DNA of 64,000 nucleotides from assembly GCA_029279945.1 (NCBI GenBank), contig JAJUHK010000003.1, positions 1 to 64,000 of the forward strand. The letters run 5' to 3'. Under the pieces are notes generated by a model. That model worked only from the letters and a program-made list of their open reading frames with translations, ran no database searches and was not told the origin of the DNA. The stretch comes from Pseudidiomarina indica. GTDB lineage: Bacteria; Pseudomonadota; Gammaproteobacteria; Enterobacterales; Alteromonadaceae. Made by a program: the position numbers and the translations under genes. Below, one piece after another: positions 19,381 through 26,982 of this stretch (positions are counted from its first letter, which is position 1; each line of letters starts with the position of its first letter).

Positions 19381-21113
19381 TCAGTATATGCCTTAAACTG
19401 AATTGTACTATGTTCTGCAGGACGGCTAATAGTGCCTTGCTGACGTGCCCAATCAACAAATGCTTGCGCATAGTCAACATAGGTATTCACTGCGCGTCCT
19501 TGTGCCGATAACTCACTCAGTAAATGCCACCCATCGTTGCCTGCAGCTAAGAAGCTATTAGTAATCATGGTATACATGTTTAAATCGTCAACCGCGCGCC
19601 ATTGATCGTTCATCCAAACGTCGAGCTGCGTTACTCGGTGGCCGGTGTCTGCGGTCATATCCACCGCAAAACGAATATTAGCACCATGTGGATATGCTCC
19701 ATCGGACCCTCCGGCAGACAGCGCATAATCAAGTGCTTGTTCGATAACTTGACGTAATTCTGCCCCAGTAATTTGTATTTCGACTAAGGTATTAGAAAAC
19801 GGCAGCAATCCATAAGCATCAGCTATACTCAAGGGGCCTGCAGCTATGTCACGGCGTACACCACCACCATTTTGCAATGCAAAATCTGCTTGTGGTGAGC
19901 TGGCCAAAAACGCTTCAGCAACCACCCGATGGGCATCGGAATGTCTTCCGCGGCCACATTCTTCAATTACGCTTGGCCCCATGCGTTGCATGCACAAACG
20001 CTTGTCAACGTGGGCAATCACTTGCTGTGTCATCTCATCCAGCTGAGCTTGATAGTGTTGTAGTTTTGCGACAACCTCAGGGTGTTCCTCAATAGCACTA
20101 AATTGCGGCAGCTGCTGAATCGCTTCTGGTGCATCAGTGCTGACCAGTACACGCGCAGTGCCCCCACACCGAGTCACTGCGTCACCTTGGAATTGAATAT
20201 GTAACTCCCCTACCACCTGACTGTATTGCCAAGCGTGACCAATACATACGGGCTTACCATCGGCATTAGTCACTTGCATCGGGTAAGGTCCGACACTAGG
20301 TAAACCAAAACGGCTAAAATCACCTAACAACGTATGCGAATCGCCACCGATTATAAAATCGACCGCGGGCAAACGTTCCGCCAGCTCTAGGTCATTGCGG
20401 TACTGAATATGGGTAAGTAACCCGATTTTTTCGATACCCAGGCCCCGTAATTCATTGATGTAATGAAGCGCAGTTTCGTATTCATCAGCAAACATCGTGG
20501 TGGCATCGGGTTGTGACGAATTTTTGGTTTTCATCGCAATATCAAGACCAATCACACCCACTTTTTCAGCTCCCAGTTGATACACTGCGTACGGCTGAAA
20601 ACTATCCCACGCGGTTTTCGGTGTCAGGGGTGAAACGCCGACCTCAGGTTGAACATTTGCCGCTAAGACTGGAGTATCACAAGAACCCATTGCTAAGGCA
20701 TCGAGGAATCGTTTTAAACCTGCATCACCGTTATCAAACTCGTGATTCCCTAATGCGAAGGCGTCAAAGCAAACAACATTCATCATCTCCGCATCAGCAA
20801 CTCCACCAAATAAGGTATAAAACAACGTACCTGTTACTGCATCACCGGCATGTAACGCCAGCACGTGGTTGTGTTGTGCGCGGATAGCTTCGATTTGTGC
20901 TGCAACGCGCGCGAAACCACCCGTCTCTACCTGATAAGGTTCACCATTAACCATGATAGGAGTACGCTGCATTGGCAGTAAATGGGAATGGTGATCGTTA
21001 ATATGGGCAATGGTTAGTTCAAACGGCTCTGTTGTTGGGGCACTGACGCACCCCGCCAACGCGATGCCACTAAGCAACACAGCAAACCACTTCGTTTTAG
21101 GAGTTACTCTCAT
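19377..21113 (-). CDS. UshA/NadN-like 5'-nucleotidase lipoprotein
   Basis: The 578-residue protein is a metal-dependent phosphoesterase that hydrolyses nucleotides or nucleotide sugars outside the cytoplasm. The signal peptide ends in the lipobox LAGC (Cys22), so it should be a lipoprotein. The calcineurin-like N-terminal domain has HINDHHSH, HAGDAVTG and LGNHEFDNG for two metals, then GGDSHT. The C-terminal substrate domain has NGGGVRRDI and the NSFLAAGNDGW segment. All family motifs are present. It is the middle gene of an operon: 16 bases after the oxygenase and overlapping the efflux gene by four. It may supply nucleosides and phosphate; pairing with an exporter is unusual. Confidence 0.9.
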   Translation of the reverse strand: MRVTPKTKWFAVLLSGIALAGCVSAPTTEPFELTIAHINDHHSHLLPMQRTPIMVNGEPYQVETGGFARVAAQIEAIRAQHNHVLALHAGDAVTGTLFYTLFGGVADAEMMNVVCFDAFALGNHEFDNGDAGLKRFLDALAMGSCDTPVLAANVQPEVGVSPLTPKTAWDSFQPYAVYQLGAEKVGVIGLDIAMKTKNSSQPDATTMFADEYETALHYINELRGLGIEKIGLLTHIQYRNDLELAERLPAVDFIIGGDSHTLLGDFSRFGLPSVGPYPMQVTNADGKPVCIGHAWQYSQVVGELHIQFQGDAVTRCGGTARVLVSTDAPEAIQQLPQFSAIEEHPEVVAKLQHYQAQLDEMTQQVIAHVDKRLCMQRMGPSVIEECGRGRHSDAHRVVAEAFLASSPQADFALQNGGGVRRDIAAGPLSIADAYGLLPFSNTLVEIQITGAELRQVIEQALDYALSAGGSDGAYPHGANIRFAVDMTADTGHRVTQLDVWMNDQWRAVDDLNMYTMITNSFLAAGNDGWHLLSELSAQGRAVNTYVDYAQAFVDWARQQGTISRPAEHSTIQFKAYTE

Positions 21114-21129
21114 AGTGACGCAGTTTCCG

Positions 21130-22062
21130 TTATTTAATCAGGCCAATTTCGCGTAACCGCTCTAATAAGTAGTCATTCGCGGTAATCGGTTCATATTTCA
21201 CAGGGTTCTCTGCCGATACACAACTCGTTAACGGGGTTATCAACACGTCTGGATTAAAGTGCAAGAAAAATGGAATCGAATAGCGTGATTGGTGGCTATA
21301 AGGCGCTGGAGGATTCACTACCCGATGCGTTGTTGACGGCAATATACCGTTAGTTAAGCGTTGCAACATATCGCCCACGTTACAAATAATGGCACCTTCG
21401 ATAATAGTAACTGGCACCCAAGTCCCATCTTTCGCCAACACTTCTAACCCTGGCTCACGTGAACCGACCAGCAGCGTTAATACGTTGATATCCTCGTGCG
21501 CACCAGCGCGCACTGATGGAGTGCCTTCATCAATAATCGGTGGGTAATGTAGCGGCCGCAGAATCGAGTTACCAAAATTAACTTTATCATTGAAAAAGTC
21601 GCGCGGTTGCTTTAAGAACACCGCTAATGCTTCAAGCACGCGCAGCCCCAACGCATCGAGAGCTTCATATAGTGCTAAAATTTTTGGCTTAAAGCTCGGT
21701 AATTCAGCAGGCCAGACGTTAGGCAATAATTGTGGAAATGGTGGCTCCCCTTCAATTTCCCGTCCAACGTGCCAAAACTCTTTTAAATCAACATGTTTTG
21801 CATCTTTGGCAATTTCGGTGCCAAAGGGTGTATAACCACGTGCACCACCGCCGCCAGGAATATGATATTGTTCCTTAACTGCTTCAGGTAAAGCAAATAA
21901 TTCCCGACAACAGTCCAGCGCATCTTCAATCAATTGATGCTCAATTCCATGATTGGTTAAGGCGACAAAACCATAACTTTCATAACCTTGGCCTACATGC
22001 TGAGCAAATGCGTTAAAGTCTTTGCCGTACAGGCTCATATCAATATGCGGGATGGATTTCAT
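21130..22062 (-). CDS. Isopenicillin N synthase-like 2OG-Fe(II) oxygenase
   Basis: This 310-residue enzyme of the isopenicillin N synthase fold has an N-terminal DIOX_N domain (IPHIDMSLYGKD, FVALTNHGI) and a C-terminal 2OG-Fe(II) domain. The iron triad is visible as H-x-D in GAHEDINVL and the distal His in TTHRVVNP; the oxoglutarate-binding R-x-S is in SRYSIPFF. A glycine-rich GGGGARGYTPFG segment lies near residue 70. It is the first gene of an operon with a 5'-nucleotidase and an efflux pump. The substrate is unknown. Such enzymes are common in bacteria that make no penicillin, so no antibiotic link should be assumed. Confidence 0.88.
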   Translation of the reverse strand: MKSIPHIDMSLYGKDFNAFAQHVGQGYESYGFVALTNHGIEHQLIEDALDCCRELFALPEAVKEQYHIPGGGGARGYTPFGTEIAKDAKHVDLKEFWHVGREIEGEPPFPQLLPNVWPAELPSFKPKILALYEALDALGLRVLEALAVFLKQPRDFFNDKVNFGNSILRPLHYPPIIDEGTPSVRAGAHEDINVLTLLVGSREPGLEVLAKDGTWVPVTIIEGAIICNVGDMLQRLTNGILPSTTHRVVNPPAPYSHQSRYSIPFFLHFNPDVLITPLTSCVSAENPVKYEPITANDYLLERLREIGLIK

Positions 22063-22223
22063 TGCGTTACATTCCTAGGGAGAGAAAACTGGAAAATATA
22101 TGTATATGCTAAGGATTTTGGGGGGATGAAACAAGGGTAAATCTTACGTAAACCGCCTTTAGCTTACAATTTTAAGTTGCTACCTTAACACTCAGTATTT
22201 TTCGTCAAAGAGAGGTAAGTATA

Positions 22224-22793
22224 ATGAAGTTACATCCGATCTTGCTCAGTATTCCAGTTGCTGTAGCGACCTTGTTTGCTGCTCCTGGACAAGCTCAGTC
22301 TGTCCAAACGCAAACGCAACCAAGCTATAGCGCTTATAACTACTTCGGGGTGGGCATCAATAATCATGACAATGGCGATAGCATTGTCGTTGAAGGTTCT
22401 TATGCCTTTAAAGCCCCTTATTTCGTAAGTGGTTATTATCGCAACTTTGATAACGACGTAGGCGGTAGTGCGGACGCGTTTAACCTGAAATTAGGACGGT
22501 ATTTCTGGCTTGGTAACGGGCTTACTGCTGATTTTGGTGTACGTGCTGGCTACGTTGACTTTGGTCCGGTCGATAGTAATTTCTACGGCTTCGAAGGTAC
22601 CTTGCGCCAACGCATTGACCAGTTTGAATTTTACGGCGGTATCGGCTGGATTGATTACACCGATGGCGGTAGTGACAATCAGTACCAAATTGGGGTGAAT
22701 TACTACCTCGATTCTAACATGTCTATAGGTATTGGCTATCAAGATAGTGAATATGGCGATGGCATTCGCTTCCGTGGGAGTTACCACTTTTAA
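22224..22793 (+). CDS. Small outer-membrane beta-barrel protein
   Basis: The 189-residue protein has a signal peptide ending near residue 24 (PGQAQS). The mature part is made of alternating polar-aromatic strands (GVGINNHDNGD, YFVSGYYRNFD, FEFYGGIGWID) and ends in Phe, a signature of BAM-inserted outer-membrane proteins. It probably forms an eight-stranded barrel, resembling YfaZ or opacity-type proteins in layout, though I cannot name the family with certainty. A GAGAGG ribosome site precedes the ATG. It stands alone upstream of argE, with no terminator between them. Confidence 0.7.
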   Translation: MKLHPILLSIPVAVATLFAAPGQAQSVQTQTQPSYSAYNYFGVGINNHDNGDSIVVEGSYAFKAPYFVSGYYRNFDNDVGGSADAFNLKLGRYFWLGNGLTADFGVRAGYVDFGPVDSNFYGFEGTLRQRIDQFEFYGGIGWIDYTDGGSDNQYQIGVNYYLDSNMSIGIGYQDSEYGDGIRFRGSYHF

Positions 22794-22842
22794 CTAAATC
22801 AGGTATGCTGTGGCACATCGTTTTTTGCGTTGGAGATATGTC

Positions 22843-24003
22843 GTGCCACAGCTTCCTAGCTTTATCCAAATGTATCGTGAACTTATCGCGATCCCTTCAG
22901 TTTCATGTCTCGACCCGAGTTGGGACACCAGTAATAAAGCTATTATTGAAAAACTTGCCGGCTGGCTCGACCTACTCGGTTTTCAAGTAGCTATTCACGC
23001 ACTGAAACAACCTGGTAAATATAACCTTTTAGCACGTTATGAACCTGTGGGGGCACAACGTGGTGGATTATTATTATCTGGCCATACGGATACCGTGCCA
23101 TGGGATGAAGGGCGCTGGACGCAAGACCCATTTAAACTGCATGAAGCAGATGGGCGTCTGTATGGTCTTGGCAGTGCCGATATGAAAGGCTTTTTCGTGT
23201 TTGTCCTTGAAGCGCTTCGCCATATCGACTTAAAACAGCTCACCAAACCTTTGTACATTCTTGCTACCGCGGACGAAGAAACCACCATGGCAGGAGCTCG
23301 TGAGCTAAGTGCATTCCCGGAGTTTCGGCCTGAGTACGCCGTAATTGGCGAACCAACGTCCATGACCCCGGTTACGACTCACAAAGGTCACTTAACTGAA
23401 GCGGTGCGTATTATTGGCCAATCAGGGCACAGTTCAAATCCTGCCGCTGGGGTAAACGCGATTGAAATTATGCACGATGTGATTACTGAACTGCGCATTA
23501 TTAAACAAGAGTTCCAGCAACGTTATCACGATGCTGCATTTGACGTTCCCTACCCAACCCTCAACTTTGGTGCTATCCATGGGGGTGATGCGGCCAACCG
23601 TATTTGCGCCTGTTGTGAATTACATCTTGATATGCGCCCGCTGCCGGGGATGAATATCAATGAGTTATATGGGCTGATCGACCATCGTTTAGCCGACATC
23701 AAAACTCGTTATCCAGGCGCTATATCACTTGTTCATATGCACGAGCCAATCCCAGGTTATCGATGCCAACATGATGCAGAAATTGTCACTATTGCACAGG
23801 AGCTCACTGGTAACACCGCAGAGTCAGCAAACTACTGTACCGAAGCTCCATTTGTTCAAGATCTCGGTTGTGAAACTATCGTTATGGGTCCTGGTAGCAT
23901 TGCACAAGCACATCAACCTGATGAGTACATTCAAATCAGCGAGATTGTGCCGGCGCAACAGCAAATCGAACAGCTTATTCGCCGCGTTTGCGCCGGGCAA
24001 TAA
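22843..24003 (+). CDS. argE: Acetylornithine deacetylase
   Basis: It removes the acetyl group from N-acetylornithine to give ornithine in arginine synthesis. The protein of about 386 residues is an M20 metallopeptidase. Metal ligands appear in [26 protein letters not shown] (with the general-base Glu) and GEPTSM, and the C-terminal CTEAPFVQ segment is typical of ArgE. The dimerisation domain lies in the middle. I prefer the GTG at 22843, seven bases after GGAG, because the protein then begins like E. coli ArgE ([16 protein letters not shown]); a frame open to 22810 gives a spurious basic leader. Its 3' end overlaps rnhB by 29 bases. No other arginine gene is in the window. Confidence 0.92.
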   Translation: MPQLPSFIQMYRELIAIPSVSCLDPSWDTSNKAIIEKLAGWLDLLGFQVAIHALKQPGKYNLLARYEPVGAQRGGLLLSGHTDTVPWDEGRWTQDPFKLHEADGRLYGLGSADMKGFFVFVLEALRHIDLKQLTKPLYILATADEETTMAGARELSAFPEFRPEYAVIGEPTSMTPVTTHKGHLTEAVRIIGQSGHSSNPAAGVNAIEIMHDVITELRIIKQEFQQRYHDAAFDVPYPTLNFGAIHGGDAANRICACCELHLDMRPLPGMNINELYGLIDHRLADIKTRYPGAISLVHMHEPIPGYRCQHDAEIVTIAQELTGNTAESANYCTEAPFVQDLGCETIVMGPGSIAQAHQPDEYIQISEIVPAQQQIEQLIRRVCAGQ

Positions 24004-24550
24004 CACGTGCTACCGGTGCAAAACTAGTCCGATGCACTGGACACGCACCATAGCGCTCCAGTGCTTCAAGATGTAGTTTGGTAGGATAAGCCTTGTGTTT
24101 GGCGAAATCATATTGTGGATAAATTTTATGCCATTCGAGCATTTGCCGATCCCGTTCAACTTTTGCCAAAATCGACGCCGCACCAATACAGGCTTCTAAC
24201 GCGTCGCCACCGACAATTGCTTCAGCAGGCATCGTTAGTTTAGGTAGTTTGTTTCCGTCCACCAGTACTTTATTGGGTAGAACTGGTAACGCCTCTACTG
24301 CGCGTTGCATCGCTAAGAGTGACGCCTGCAAGATATTTAATCGGTCAATCTCTTCAACATCACATTGCGCTATTGCCCAGTACAAGGCTTTAGCTTTGAT
24401 CTCTTCACTGAGCAGCAACCGCTTTTTTTCTGAAAGTTTTTTGGAATCGGTAATCCCTACAATAGGTTTGCGTGGGTCTAGAATGACCGCTGCCGCAACC
24501 ACTGGCCCGGCAATTGGCCCCCGGCCCGCCTCATCAGTACCGCAGATCAT
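23975..24550 (-). CDS. rnhB: Ribonuclease HII
   Basis: It cuts RNA in RNA-DNA hybrids and starts removal of single ribonucleotides from DNA. The 191 residues carry the catalytic [13 protein letters not shown] (Asp and Glu), [10 protein letters not shown], a VDGN motif with the third Asp, and [20 protein letters not shown]. The length is standard. In E. coli rnhB sits in lpxB-rnhB-dnaE-accA; here it is 19 kb from dnaE and converges on argE with a 29-base overlap. Confidence 0.96.
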   Translation of the reverse strand: MICGTDEAGRGPIAGPVVAAAVILDPRKPIVGITDSKKLSEKKRLLLSEEIKAKALYWAIAQCDVEEIDRLNILQASLLAMQRAVEALPVLPNKVLVDGNKLPKLTMPAEAIVGGDALEACIGAASILAKVERDRQMLEWHKIYPQYDFAKHKAYPTKLHLEALERYGACPVHRTSFAPVARVIARRKRGE

Positions 24551-24561
24551 AGTTATTCATC

Positions 24562-24589
24562 TTGTTGTTAACGTTTGTTTCGGTATGAT
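24562..24589 (+). promoter_or_regulatory. Probable promoter of the second AbgT gene
   Basis: A TTGTTG at 24562-24567 and a TATGAT at 24584-24589 are 16 bases apart, in the short divergent gap between rnhB and the transporter gene that starts at 24636. Confidence 0.45.
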
Positions 24590-24635
24590 ACGTTCTTTGA
24601 TATCAGAATAACAATACACAACAAGGGGTTTCCTT

Positions 24636-26186
24636 ATGAGTGGTTCCGCAGAATCTACTTCATTACTACAGCGTATCCTAGATAAGGTTGAAAAAGTTGG
24701 TAACAAGTTACCTGATCCAGCTGTAATGTTCTTCGGTTTATTGATTATTGTCTGGGTGTTCAGCTGGCTACTTTCAGGCGTAAGCTTCGATGCAACACAT
24801 CCACTAACCGGTGAGCAAGTGGGCATTACTAACCTATTAGCTGGCGACCAAATGGCTGACTTTCTCACCAAAATGGTGAGCACTTTTATGGGTTTTGCAC
24901 CCTTAGGCGTCGTCTTGGTTGCCATGTTAGGTGTGGGTGTGGCAGAGCGTAGTGGGTTTATTGACGTCGCTATTAAACTCATGCTAAACGTCACCCCAAA
25001 AATGTTGCTCACCCCTGTATTAATTCTGGTAGCTATTATCAGTCATACTGCGGTTGATGCTGGTTATGTTCTTGTTATTCCATTAGGCGGCGTGATTTAC
25101 TACGCTGCCGGGCGCCACCCTTTAGCTGGGATTGCAGCAGCATTTGCTGGGGTTTCAGGTGGTTTCAGTGCCAACTTTATTCCATCGGCGATCGATCCAT
25201 TGTTACAAGAGTTCACCCAAACTGCCGCGCAAATTCTTGACCCCGCCGTTCAACTGAACACACTCAATAACTACTTCTTCACGGCTTCGTCAGCTATTAT
25301 CGTGGTGTTAGTAGGGTGGTACCTCACCGACTGGGTTATTGAGCCGCGTCTACAACGGACGGCGATAATCGACGGCGACCAAGAAGAAATGCCAACCTTA
25401 GATGATGTGACAGCACGTGACCGTAAAGCATTCTATGCTGCAGTTACCACTATGGTCGCAGGATTAGTGTTATTGTATGTGGCCGCAACCAGCGATAATA
25501 CCCCGCTTGCTGATGCGTCCGGCGATCTTGCGTCGTTCCAAGCACCACTGATGCAAATGATCGTGCCACTTATTTTCTTGTTATTCATTATCCCGGGCAT
25601 CGTACACGGGTACATCGCAGGAACCTTCAAGAAATCGCAAGACGTGATTGCAGCCATGAGTAAATCCATGGAAGGCATGGCCTACTACTTAGTGATGGCA
25701 TTCTTCTGTGCTTTGTTTATTAAGGCATTTACTGATTCTAATCTTGGTACACTCATCTCAATCAAGGGAGCACAATTACTTAGCTCATTGGAACTAAGTG
25801 GTGGCGTAACTATGGTGTTACTCATTGTGCTTGTCGCAACTATTAACCTGTTTATTGGCTCAGCTTCTGCAAAATGGGCATTGATATCTCCCATCTTTGT
25901 ACCCATGCTGATGCAACTAGGCTACTCCCCAGACCTAACCCAAGCTGCGTACCGGGTAGGTGACTCCACGAGTAACATCATTACGCCACTATTACCCTAC
26001 TTCCCATTGGTAGTTGTGTACTGCCAACGCTATGTGAAGAACACCGGGATTGGTTCCCTCGTCGCTATGATGTTACCTTATACCGTTGGGTTATTAATTA
26101 TTTGGAGTGCCTATCTAGTCATCTATTGGCTGCTCGGCATTCCACTTGGTTTCCAAGCCAGTTACACCTATCCAGTAGCAGGTTAA
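24636..26186 (+). CDS. AbgT family transporter (second copy)
   Basis: The 516-residue membrane protein is a paralogue of the transporter at 16589. Shared motifs include LPDPAVMFFGLLI, AAAFAGVSGGFSANFIPSAIDPLLQ, GSASAKWALISPIFVPMLM and RVGDSTSNIITPLLPYFP. It should exchange folate-breakdown-like or antimetabolite substrates across the inner membrane, or act on peptides; the family has both import and export members. The start has an AAGGGG site. Seven bases separate it from the downstream dehydrogenase gene, so the two are likely cotranscribed. Although argE, an M20 enzyme like AbgA/AbgB, is nearby, it points to arginine synthesis and is in a different transcription unit. Confidence 0.92.
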   Translation: MSGSAESTSLLQRILDKVEKVGNKLPDPAVMFFGLLIIVWVFSWLLSGVSFDATHPLTGEQVGITNLLAGDQMADFLTKMVSTFMGFAPLGVVLVAMLGVGVAERSGFIDVAIKLMLNVTPKMLLTPVLILVAIISHTAVDAGYVLVIPLGGVIYYAAGRHPLAGIAAAFAGVSGGFSANFIPSAIDPLLQEFTQTAAQILDPAVQLNTLNNYFFTASSAIIVVLVGWYLTDWVIEPRLQRTAIIDGDQEEMPTLDDVTARDRKAFYAAVTTMVAGLVLLYVAATSDNTPLADASGDLASFQAPLMQMIVPLIFLLFIIPGIVHGYIAGTFKKSQDVIAAMSKSMEGMAYYLVMAFFCALFIKAFTDSNLGTLISIKGAQLLSSLELSGGVTMVLLIVLVATINLFIGSASAKWALISPIFVPMLMQLGYSPDLTQAAYRVGDSTSNIITPLLPYFPLVVVYCQRYVKNTGIGSLVAMMLPYTVGLLIIWSAYLVIYWLLGIPLGFQASYTYPVAG

Positions 26187-26193
26187 ACAAGCA

Positions 26194-26982
26194 ATGTCAT
26201 ATTTCCACGAAAAAACAGTGTGGCTCACCGGTGCCTCTTCAGGCATCGGTTTAGCTATGGCAGAGCAACTCGCAGCTGCTGGTGCGCGTTTGATTTTAAC
26301 TGCGCGTCGAGCAGACGTACTCGAGCAAGTACGGCAGAATTTACCTAATCCTGACCTTCACCGCGTATTACCGCTTGATTTAAGCCAGCCTGAACAGGCG
26401 GTTGAACAAGCTAGAAATACCTTGGGTGAAACACAAATCGATATCCTCATTAACAACGCAGGGGTATCGCAACGGTCGAAAATTCTTGATACCGACCTCA
26501 GCGTATACCGCCAATTGATGGAGATTGACTACTTTGCAGTGGTCGCCTTGACCAAGCTGGTGTTACCGGCGATGGCTGCTCGGCGATCAGGGCAAATCGT
26601 CACTGTGTCCAGCGTAGCTGGAAAAGTGGGTACTAAACTGCGGAGTGGATACAACGGCGCCAAGTTCGGAGTGCTTGGATTTATGGATTCACTGCGTGCC
26701 GAAACAGCGGAATATGGCTTAACGATAACCTCGATTTTACCCGGCTTTATCAATACTCAAGTAGCGCATAACTCATTAACTGGCGATGGTTCACCGTTAG
26801 GCCACGAAGATCCAGATAATGCTGGAGGAATTTCCGCTGACGAATGTGCGCGCCGCTCATTGCGAGCCATTGCAAAAGGTAAAGCTGAAGTTGTTGTTGG
26901 TTCGGGTGTATCCAAGCTGGCACCATTTCTACAGCGTTTTTGCCCCGGTTTGGTACGACGGATGGTGGCTAACCGCAAATAA
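26194..26982 (+). CDS. Short-chain dehydrogenase/reductase
   Basis: The 262-residue SDR enzyme has the cofactor motif TGASSGIG near 13-20, where the following LTARRADV points to NADP(H); NNAG near 88; the catalytic Ser in VTVSSVAGK; and Y-x-x-x-K in SGYNGAKFG. It resembles DHRS7-like membrane-associated SDRs, and the C-terminal LAPFLQRFCPGLVRRM stretch fits a membrane contact. The substrate is unknown, with a lipid or a carbonyl compound possible. It follows the AbgT gene by seven bases and its end overlaps the convergent GGDEF gene by 14 bases. Confidence 0.88.
   Translation: MSYFHEKTVWLTGASSGIGLAMAEQLAAAGARLILTARRADVLEQVRQNLPNPDLHRVLPLDLSQPEQAVEQARNTLGETQIDILINNAGVSQRSKILDTDLSVYRQLMEIDYFAVVALTKLVLPAMAARRSGQIVTVSSVAGKVGTKLRSGYNGAKFGVLGFMDSLRAETAEYGLTITSILPGFINTQVAHNSLTGDGSPLGHEDPDNAGGISADECARRSLRAIAKGKAEVVVGSGVSKLAPFLQRFCPGLVRRMVANRK

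Noticed and set aside
21130..22062. A beta-lactam biosynthesis gene
   Set aside because: The enzyme has the isopenicillin N synthase fold only; no ACV synthetase or related gene is near, and the family is widespread with other roles.
22810..26186. argE and the second AbgT gene as an AbgA/AbgB-AbgT import and cleavage system
   Set aside because: The M20 enzyme has ArgE-type features, and the opposite-strand rnhB gene separates the two genes, so they are not one operon.
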